Assembly (NCBI GenBank): GCA_964477295.1
Contig: CAYZEZ010000304.1
Location: 1 to 5,416, forward strand
Length of the DNA stretch: 5,416 bases
DNA from: CAYZEZ01 sp964477295
GTDB taxonomy: Bacteria > Bacteroidota > Bacteroidia > Bacteroidales > SM23-62
Direction of reading: 5' to 3'
Part shown: piece by piece, positions 1-5,159 of the stretch
Layout of the letters: the number at the start of each line of letters is the position of its first letter
Position numbering within the stretch: position 1 is the first letter of the stretch
Translations under genes and position numbers: made by a program
Notes under the pieces: generated by a model
Database searches by the model: none
The model's input: the letters and a program-made list of their open reading frames with translations, nothing else
What the model was told of the DNA's origin: nothing

Positions 1-155
1 GCCCAATTATGTATCTTGCCCTGTCATATGACCACAGGATCATCGATGGGAAAGACTCTGTATCCTTCCTGGTACGGATTAAAGAATATCTGGAAAACCC
101 TGTTTCCTTGATTTTTGGAGGAAATGCACCTGACAAAGTATTATTGGATTTATAA
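1..155 (+). CDS. sucB: 2-oxoglutarate dehydrogenase E2 (dihydrolipoyl succinyltransferase), C-terminal fragment
   Basis: This is the last 50 codons of a gene whose start lies before the window; codons are in frame from base 3 and the stop TAA is at 153-155. The fragment contains PIMYLALSYDHRIIDGK followed by SVSFLVRIKEYLENP. That is the end of the 2-oxoacid dehydrogenase acyltransferase catalytic domain, and DHRIIDG carries the active-site His and Asp of the family. The block YLALSYDHR.IDG with a FLV.IKE..E.P ending is characteristic of succinyltransferases (SucB/OdhB) more than of pyruvate dehydrogenase E2. The protein transfers succinyl groups from E1 to CoA in the cytoplasmic 2-oxoglutarate dehydrogenase complex of the TCA cycle. 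The tail after the helix (SLIFGGNAPDKVLLDL) is somewhat longer than in E. coli SucB. A branched-chain E2 cannot be fully excluded because the lipoyl and E1/E3-binding domains are outside the window. The next gene begins 24 bp downstream on the same strand, so co-transcription is likely. Confidence 0.88.
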   Translation, partial: PIMYLALSYDHRIIDGKDSVSFLVRIKEYLENPVSLIFGGNAPDKVLLDL

Positions 156-179
156 TCTCATAATAACGATCTTTTCACT

Positions 180-1331
180 ATGAACCAGAGCTGCCAATTT
201 ATCCTGAATTCCCCTGATCGTCCCCCGCTTAAACTGGACAAGAATTTCAGCCAGTTGTTGAAATCTGAAGATATTCAGAAGTTTCACAAAAAACTCAGAT
301 GTTATTCTCCTACACCACTGGTCTCTTTGAATATGCTGGCAAAGAATCTGGGGATTAAAGAATTATACGTTAAGGATGAATCGAAACGTTTTCGAATCAA
401 TACTTTCAAAAGCCTGGGGGCCTCTTATGCGATCTTCAAGATCATGGAGAAAAGAAAGCGTGAAAAACTGACGTTCTGCACGGCAACCGATGGAAATCAC
501 GGTCGTTCAGTGGCATGGGCAGCCCGTCTGGGCCGTCAACAATCCATCATCTTTGTACCTGAAAATACAGCTAAGTCCAGAATTAATAACATAAAAAAAC
601 ACCATGCCCAGGTAGTAGTGGTGGAAGGCGACTACGACCTGGCTGTTGCTGCTGCCCGCGAGGCATCTGAAAAAAAAGGTTATGTGCTTGTACAGGATTC
701 ATCCTGGGAAGGTTATACTGAAATACCTACCTATATATCAGCTGGTTATCAGACCATGATGATTGAGATGGAGAAAACATTGCATCCACCCAAACAACCC
801 GAAGTTGATATCGTGTTCCTGCAATGTGGAAACGGCACATGGGCTTCGGCAATGGTGGCATATTACAAGAACAGGTACCCAAGGAAAATGCCAAAGCTGG
901 TCCTTGTTGAACCGGTTGAATCCGATGCTATAATGGAGTCTTACAGGAAGAATAAGTTATCCAAGACAAAGCAAACCCAGGAGACCATTATGGCCGGTCT
1001 GAATTGTGGTACTCCCTCAATGCTTGCCTGGAATATCCTGAAGGACGGGATCGACGCATTTCTTGCTATAACTGATGACTATTGTATTAAAGCCATGCAA
1101 GACTTTTACTATCCATTCAAGCGGGACAAGCAAATTTTTGCTGGTGAGGCAGGAGCTGCCGGGTTGGGCGGCCTGATTGCCACAACCGGTAATCCAGATC
1201 TTGTATCCATGAAAGAGGCGATTGGACTGGACAAAAATTCCAGGGTATTGGTATTTAATACTGAAGGCATTACAGATCCCGATTTACTTGATGAATGGCT
1301 TAATGCCGAAGTAGAATTAACACAAGCCTGA
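180..1331 (+). CDS. dpaL: diaminopropionate ammonia-lyase-like PLP enzyme
   Basis: This is a 383-residue fold-type II PLP enzyme matching the diaminopropionate ammonia-lyase family (YgeX/DpaL, usually about 400 residues). The family converts 2,3-diaminopropionate to pyruvate and two ammonia in the cytoplasm. Motifs in order: YSPTPL (42-47); KDESKRF (65-71); FKSLGASYA (76-84), with Lys77 as the expected Schiff-base lysine; TDGNHGR (103-109); QDSSWEGYTEIP (172-183); the PLP-phosphate glycine loop QCGNGT (215-220); VEP (243-245); TIMAGLNCG (269-277); and GEAGAAGLG (322-330). Asp104 and Asp173 correspond to the aspartates described as acid/base residues in the enterobacterial enzyme. The YDLAV and QDSSWEGY blocks separate it from threonine dehydratase and threonine synthase. 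The glycine loop and the GEAGA motif differ slightly from the usual GVGS and GESGA, so substrate preference is inferred. ATG 180 is the start used here: it lies 24 bp after the sucB stop, with no clear Shine-Dalgarno sequence and no obvious own promoter, suggesting read-through from sucB. Confidence 0.88.
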   Translation: MNQSCQFILNSPDRPPLKLDKNFSQLLKSEDIQKFHKKLRCYSPTPLVSLNMLAKNLGIKELYVKDESKRFRINTFKSLGASYAIFKIMEKRKREKLTFCTATDGNHGRSVAWAARLGRQQSIIFVPENTAKSRINNIKKHHAQVVVVEGDYDLAVAAAREASEKKGYVLVQDSSWEGYTEIPTYISAGYQTMMIEMEKTLHPPKQPEVDIVFLQCGNGTWASAMVAYYKNRYPRKMPKLVLVEPVESDAIMESYRKNKLSKTKQTQETIMAGLNCGTPSMLAWNILKDGIDAFLAITDDYCIKAMQDFYYPFKRDKQIFAGEAGAAGLGGLIATTGNPDLVSMKEAIGLDKNSRVLVFNTEGITDPDLLDEWLNAEVELTQA

Positions 1332-1393
1332 ACAGATCAGATCATTGAAACTCCTTGCCCAAAATCAACGGGAAATGCACTCGCAGGATTCAA

Positions 1394-1426
1394 GTTGCCA
1401 GGTACCGGGTACAGGTTTCCGGCAAC
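1394..1426. repeat. inverted repeat in convergent spacer
   Basis: GTTGCC (1394-1399) and GGCAAC (1421-1426) are perfect 6-bp arms around a 21-nt centre; one mismatch and two weaker pairs could extend the stem. The centre contains a nested GTAC/GTAC pair (1402-1405 and 1409-1412). It lies about 60 bp after the lyase stop, inside the spacer between the two convergent genes. There is no following T-run, so intrinsic terminator function is not shown. It could be a weak RNA hairpin or chance. Confidence 0.3.
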
Positions 1427-1439
1427 AGTAGTTAATTAC

Positions 1440-1471
1440 CCGGATTTATTATTTCGAAATATTTAATCCGG
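1440..1471. terminator. 32-nt palindrome, possible bidirectional terminator hairpin
   Basis: CCGGATT (1440-1446) pairs perfectly with AATCCGG (1465-1471). The centre ATTTCGAAAT (1451-1460) is itself a perfect palindrome. Only two opposed T/T positions (1447/1464 and 1449/1462) break the symmetry across 32 nt. As RNA it gives a stem of about 13 pairs with a UCGA loop on either strand. It sits where the + strand lyase and the - strand glycosyltransferase converge, and it covers the glycosyltransferase stop codon (1449-1451). That placement fits a shared transcription end, but neither side has a clear U-tract, so classical rho-independent termination is unproven. Confidence 0.38.
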
Positions 1472-2570
1472 CAGACCGATAAAGGCCTAACAGCTTCTCC
1501 GTTTCCTCTTCCCAGCACAACTCCCTGGCCGCCGTTTTCAAATTCTTTTTCCATTCGGCACGTTTCTCATGGTCATCCATCATGTCATTAACAATGGACG
1601 CCAGTTCTTCCGGATCATATGAAGAGGTGATTCTTCCAATATGGTATGATTCCACAATATTTTTTATCTCAGGAAGATCAGAGGCCAGTACCGGAACCTG
1701 TGCGTGGATATAATCGAATAATTTATTTGGAAGGGAATAGTAATAATTCTTACCCAGATTTTCTTCGAGGGAAATGCCAACGGAAGCCTGCCGGGTATGT
1801 TTGCGCAGATCAGAAAAAGGTACTGTACCCATAAAGGCTACCCTGTCAGACACCCCAAATTCCTCTGTGAGGTCTTCAAGATATCTTCGCATCGGCCCGG
1901 CACCAAAGACCTGAAAAACAATCCTGTCGAGATGCACCATAGCCCTGATCATGTGATCAATTCCACGTCCCGGGTTAAGCGATCCCTGGTAAATAATGAT
2001 ACGATCCGGGCCACATTCCAGCTGATCGGGCCTCTTTGGTTCACGTACCTCCGTAACCGGCAGATTCCTGATAACAACAAAATGCTGGTTATACAAACGG
2101 TTGTATTCATCCGCCACACCCTGTGAAACAGTGGAAGCGGACTTAACCTTCGGGACCAGCCCCCTTTCGATTCTTAGCCAGAATTTCCTTACAAAAGGCC
2201 TGTTAATCAACTCAGGAACTTCGGTAAAATATTCGTGGCTGTCATATACCAGCGGCAACCTCCTGATGCGTGAAACAAGAAAATTGGCCGGCAGGGTATC
2301 CAGGTCGTTGGATACAAGCACTCCTTTTTTAACAAATAACAGGAATAAAAATAACCGGACATTAAAGCAAGCATAGAATAAGAACCCCCTTTTGAACAAT
2401 AACCTGAAACGCCTGGTTTGATAGGGTCTTTCTGTCACCTCAAGACTGCCCGGCAACCGGCGTCCGATAAGCATCACCTCAGCCCCATGCTCAGCCAGGG
2501 TGGTGGCAACTTTATGAACGCGCTGGTCAGCCACAAGGTCATTGATCACCGACAAATAAACTCTGTTCAA
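1449..2570 (-). CDS. GT4-type (GT-B fold) glycosyltransferase, TTG start
   Basis: This 373-residue protein has the two-domain GT-B layout of family 4/1 glycosyltransferases. The N-terminal acceptor domain opens with SVINDLVADQRVHK (7-20). It contains a hydrophobic, basic-flanked stretch around 57-82 that could attach to the membrane face, then VYDSHEYFTE (108-117). The C-terminal donor domain has IYQGSLNPGRGID (193-205), FGAGP (222-226) and a YYYSLPNKLFDYIHA block (276-290). PVLASDLPEI (293-302) is the usual nucleotide-sugar-binding region. The second Glu of the EX7E motif is not at the standard spacing after E269/E270. It probably adds a sugar in surface polysaccharide or glycolipid synthesis; donor and acceptor cannot be read from the sequence. 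The start codon is TTG (2568-2570): no in-frame ATG lies between the upstream TAG (2589-2591) and the conserved N-terminus, and this start gives the MNRVYLSV opening expected for the family. It is divergent from murB and convergent with the lyase gene. Confidence 0.87.
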   Translation of the reverse strand: MNRVYLSVINDLVADQRVHKVATTLAEHGAEVMLIGRRLPGSLEVTERPYQTRRFRLLFKRGFLFYACFNVRLFLFLLFVKKGVLVSNDLDTLPANFLVSRIRRLPLVYDSHEYFTEVPELINRPFVRKFWLRIERGLVPKVKSASTVSQGVADEYNRLYNQHFVVIRNLPVTEVREPKRPDQLECGPDRIIIYQGSLNPGRGIDHMIRAMVHLDRIVFQVFGAGPMRRYLEDLTEEFGVSDRVAFMGTVPFSDLRKHTRQASVGISLEENLGKNYYYSLPNKLFDYIHAQVPVLASDLPEIKNIVESYHIGRITSSYDPEELASIVNDMMDDHEKRAEWKKNLKTAARELCWEEETEKLLGLYRSAGLNISK

Positions 2571-2603
2571 TTCAGCCAGATTAGTGGACTATGATATAAC
2601 TTA

Positions 2604-2611
2604 CAAATATG
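2604..2611 (-). promoter_or_regulatory. candidate -7 element for the glycosyltransferase
   Basis: Read on the - strand this is CATATTTG, one mismatch from the Bacteroidota -7 consensus TAnnTTTG, and it lies about 33 bp before the TTG start. No TTG-type -33 element is seen at the usual spacing of about 19 bp, so the call is weak. It is the best match in the divergent intergenic region on this strand. Confidence 0.28.
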
Positions 2612-2669
2612 AAGATTTATTTTGTTAAACGGGAAACACAAAAGAAAGCGCGGGTTCAATGTTATGTTA

Positions 2670-2677
2670 TATCTTTG
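2670..2677 (+). promoter_or_regulatory. Bacteroidota -7 promoter element of murB
   Basis: TATCTTTG matches the TAnnTTTG consensus of the Bacteroidota primary sigma factor exactly. Only five bases (CCATC) separate it from the ATG at 2683. With the usual short distance from -7 element to transcription start, the transcript would begin at or within a few bases of this ATG. A good TTG -33 element is not visible about 19 bp upstream (the local sequence is GCGCGGGTTC), so the promoter may be of moderate strength. The element argues against the upstream in-frame ATG at 2659, which would not be in the mRNA. Confidence 0.6.
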
Positions 2678-2682
2678 CCATC

Positions 2683-3717
2683 ATGTATTCGATCAACCAC
2701 AATTATTCCCTCAAAAACCACAATACATTTGGTCTGGACATAATGGCTGATCATTTCGTTCATTGTTTCGCTGAAAAAGATATCCTGTCCTTTCTGTCAG
2801 AAAATCCCTTTCCCGGTAAACCAATGTTGATCCTCGGAGGGGGAAGTAATATTTTATTTGTGGAAGATTTTAACGGTGTGGTCCTGAATCCTGATATTAA
2901 AGACATTACCGTTACGGATGAGACCGATGAAACGGTTACCGTCACTGCAGGTGCAGGAATCAATTGGGATGAGTTTGTTGAATGGACTGTTCAGAGAAAT
3001 TACGGTGGCATAGAAAACCTGTCACTCATCCCAGGAACTGTTGGCGCTGCACCTATTCAGAACATAGGGGCTTATGGTACAGAAGTGGGTAACGTAATCG
3101 TGGAGGTCCATAGCATCGATATCAAATCGCACCAGAAGAATACGATCTCAAACAAGGAATGCAAATTCTCCTACCGGTCAAGCATTTTCAAAACGGAACT
3201 GAAAAACAAGGTGATCCTTACACATATCCTTTTTCATCTTTCAAAAAATCCAGTCCTTAAAACCGCCTATGGTAATATCGAGGCTAATCTGGCCGGCATT
3301 AAAAATCCCGGTATCCGGGACATAAGGGATATCGTTATCAGGATACGGAATGAAAAACTTCCTGACCCGGTGAAAACAGGAAACGCCGGAAGCTTCTTCA
3401 AGAATCCTGTCATCGATCCCGATCACTTTGAAGAGCTGCGACAAACGCATCCCGGTATACCCTCCTTCCCCGCTACGGGTAAGAATCAAATAAAGATCCC
3501 GGCCGCATGGTTGATCGAACAGTGCGGACTGAAAGGCACCCAATCCGGTAATACGGCCACATGGCACAAACAGCCGCTCGTCCTGATAAATCGCGGAGGG
3601 GCTACAGGACGGGAAATTTTAGCTTTTTCGGAAACTATCGTGAAAAGAGTCTGGGAAAGATTCGGGATCAAACTTGTCCCGGAAGTAAATATTATGTATT
3701 CAACAGGGTCTCGCTGA
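2683..3717 (+). CDS. murB: UDP-N-acetylenolpyruvoylglucosamine reductase (MurB)
   Basis: MurB is the cytoplasmic flavoenzyme that uses NADPH to reduce UDP-GlcNAc-enolpyruvate to UDP-MurNAc, the second committed step of peptidoglycan precursor synthesis. From ATG 2683 the protein has 344 residues, close to the 342 of the E. coli type I enzyme. Seen in order: NTFGLD (14-19); the FAD-binding GGGSNILF (52-59); AGAGINWDEFV (89-99); ENLSLIPGTVGAAPIQNIGAYG (111-132); YRSSIFK (164-170) with the catalytic Arg165; GNAGSFFKNP (233-242) with Ser237 as proton donor; AAWLIEQCGLKG (274-285); and PEVNIM (333-338) with Glu334. The complete catalytic set Arg/Ser/Glu is present. An in-frame ATG at 2659 would add MLCYIFAI, but it lies upstream of the -7 promoter element, so 2683 is preferred. 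The gene stands alone on this strand. Its last 26 bp, including the stop TGA (3715-3717), overlap the 3' end of the convergent phosphohexomutase gene. Confidence 0.96.
   Translation: MYSINHNYSLKNHNTFGLDIMADHFVHCFAEKDILSFLSENPFPGKPMLILGGGSNILFVEDFNGVVLNPDIKDITVTDETDETVTVTAGAGINWDEFVEWTVQRNYGGIENLSLIPGTVGAAPIQNIGAYGTEVGNVIVEVHSIDIKSHQKNTISNKECKFSYRSSIFKTELKNKVILTHILFHLSKNPVLKTAYGNIEANLAGIKNPGIRDIRDIVIRIRNEKLPDPVKTGNAGSFFKNPVIDPDHFEELRQTHPGIPSFPATGKNQIKIPAAWLIEQCGLKGTQSGNTATWHKQPLVLINRGGATGREILAFSETIVKRVWERFGIKLVPEVNIMYSTGSR
3692..3717. other. 26-bp tail-to-tail overlap of murB and the phosphohexomutase gene
   Basis: The murB stop is TGA at 3715-3717 on the + strand. The phosphohexomutase stop is TAA, read from 3694 to 3692 on the - strand. 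Both reading frames are open to these stops, so the segment codes on both strands (C-terminal ends MYSTGSR of MurB and SVSETLLNT of the mutase). There is no room for a separate terminator between them, so the two transcripts must overlap at their 3' ends. Confidence 0.9.
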
Positions 3718-5101
3718 CAGAATTCAATAAAAATCGGGTGAGTTCCTCAGAACCGGAATCGGCATATATCCTGATTTTTGGTTCAGTGCCGGAAGGCCTG
3801 ATGAGGACCCAGTCATCATCAGATAAAAAGTATTTATAGCCGTCAAATACTTCCCTCCGGTCGACCTTCACATCTCCAAATGATTTATACTCGTCTTTTC
3901 TGCATTTTTCGAAAATCCTGAATTGCTGATCCTTATTCACTTCAATATCATTCCTGAAACAGTAAAACGGCCCAGTAATCTCAATCACCTCCCGGATCAA
4001 TTCCTCAAGTGATTTATTGGTTTCGGCCATAAATTGCCATATGGTAAGGCCGTTCCATATACCGTCGCGTTCCGGAATATGGTTCCTGAGGGCAATACCG
4101 CCCGACTCTTCCCCACCAACCATCACATTCTCTTTCAGCATAATACCGCAAATTTCTTTGAATCCGATTTTAACCCGCTGTGTCTCCAGCCCATAATGAC
4201 TGCAAAGCTTCTCCACCCTTGATGTAGAAGAATATCCTGCCACTACTTTCCCTGAATATTTGCGGTATTTGACCATGCAATGAATAAGCAGTAAAAAAAC
4301 ATTGTGGGTATCTATATATTCCCCTTTGCCGTTTACCAGCACCAGGCGGTCTGCATCCCCGTCGATTACCAAACCGCAATCATAATCCTGGCTTGAACTC
4401 ATCAGTCGCAAAATATCACCCAGGTTCCTCTCCAGCGGTTCCGGAGGAATTGAATTAAATAAAGGATCCGGGGTGCAATGGAGATTTTTAACTTTTGGAA
4501 GCAACTTTTTCATGACTTTCTGACCGCTGCCATACATCGCATCGAACACGAACCTGTATTTTGAGCCTGCAATTTTATCCAGGTCAAAATAACTCTTCAC
4601 CTTTTCAAAATATATCGATTCCAGGTCGACTGACTCAATGAGCTTCTGCTCTACCAGCTGGTCCCATTTAATCAGGTCGAGGTCCACCTCGAAATCATCC
4701 GTGATCAGGTTCTCTATGTTTTTAATCTGGTCTTCAAGGAGGGGACCGCCATACTCCCCTTTCAATTTATAACCATTGTATTCGTAAGAGTTATGGCTGC
4801 CTGTAATGACTATCCCCAGGGCGGCATTATACCAGGTAATCCCATAAGACACCATGGGAGTAGATACAAATTCATTGGACAGGTATACTTTTATCCCTTT
4901 GGATCCCAGCACCTTGGCTACCGTTTCTGCGAACAACCTGCCACCAAACCGGGTATCATATCCCACCACAACAGATGGCTGGTGGTTTTTGTTTAACAGC
5001 CATAATGCAACGGCATGGGTAACCCGTGCGACATTGCCTACTGTAAATGTATCCGCAATTATGCTACGCCACCCGTCAGTGCCAAATTTGATCTTGCTCA
5101 T
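3692..5101 (-). CDS. phosphoglucomutase/phosphomannomutase family protein (alpha-D-phosphohexomutase)
   Basis: This 469-residue protein belongs to the alpha-D-phosphohexomutase superfamily, which moves phosphate between C1 and C6 of glucose or mannose phosphates (or between the equivalent positions of hexosamines). The products feed sugar-nucleotide synthesis. Seen in order: the N-terminal FGTDGWRS (6-13); GYDTRF (47-52); the phosphoserine loop ITGSHNSYEYNGYK (99-112) with catalytic Ser102; the metal-binding DGDADR (247-252); the sugar-recognition loop GGEESGG (329-335); and the C-terminal phosphate-binding RPSGTEPKIRIY (435-446). All four domains and key residues are present and the length fits. 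The active-site loop is TGSHNS where most family members have TASHNP. Sequence alone does not settle glucose versus mannose substrate; GEESGG is consistent with either, so no symbol is given. ATG 5099-5101 places the conserved FGTDG near the N-terminus, as expected. It lies 58 bp downstream of mltG on the same strand and may share its transcript. Confidence 0.92.
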   Translation of the reverse strand: MSKIKFGTDGWRSIIADTFTVGNVARVTHAVALWLLNKNHQPSVVVGYDTRFGGRLFAETVAKVLGSKGIKVYLSNEFVSTPMVSYGITWYNAALGIVITGSHNSYEYNGYKLKGEYGGPLLEDQIKNIENLITDDFEVDLDLIKWDQLVEQKLIESVDLESIYFEKVKSYFDLDKIAGSKYRFVFDAMYGSGQKVMKKLLPKVKNLHCTPDPLFNSIPPEPLERNLGDILRLMSSSQDYDCGLVIDGDADRLVLVNGKGEYIDTHNVFLLLIHCMVKYRKYSGKVVAGYSSTSRVEKLCSHYGLETQRVKIGFKEICGIMLKENVMVGGEESGGIALRNHIPERDGIWNGLTIWQFMAETNKSLEELIREVIEITGPFYCFRNDIEVNKDQQFRIFEKCRKDEYKSFGDVKVDRREVFDGYKYFLSDDDWVLIRPSGTEPKIRIYADSGSEELTRFLLNSVSETLLNT

Positions 5102-5126
5102 GGTAATCAGGAATCCCTTTGTGGAT

Positions 5127-5134
5127 TAAATATA
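5127..5134 (-). promoter_or_regulatory. candidate -7 element for the phosphohexomutase gene
   Basis: On the - strand this reads TATATTTA, one mismatch from TAnnTTTG, 25 bp before the ATG. No convincing -33 TTG is seen upstream at the usual spacing. It could give the mutase its own transcript with a short leader of roughly 15-20 nt, in addition to read-through from mltG. The call is weak because the region is AT-rich. Confidence 0.25.
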
Positions 5135-5159
5135 ATGTGTATACCTGAAGAGAAAGCGA

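Noticed and set aside
1402..1412. GTACC-G-GGTAC perfect inverted repeat
   Set aside because: The one-base centre cannot form a stable loop; it is too short to call on its own and is covered by the larger inverted repeat.
1332..1448. Possible small gene or RNA in the convergent spacer
   Set aside because: Only two inverted repeats are visible; there is no plausible open frame, tRNA-like fold or promoter in the 117 bp.
1646..2376. Three + strand open frames (62, 109 and 91 codons) opposite the glycosyltransferase gene
   Set aside because: They lie wholly antisense to a well-supported gene, show no recognisable motifs or low-complexity gene-like start context, and look like chance open frames.
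2760..2963. A 67-codon - strand frame inside murB
   Set aside because: It is antisense to the conserved FAD-binding region of MurB, whose codons explain the sequence; no independent signal.
3241..3671. Two - strand frames (108 and 61 codons) opposite the 3' half of murB
   Set aside because: They are antisense to conserved MurB motifs including GNAGSFFKNP and have no family resemblance.
4034..4379. Short frames on both strands inside the phosphohexomutase gene
   Set aside because: The region codes for the metal-binding and sugar-binding loops of the mutase in its own frame; the others are by-products.
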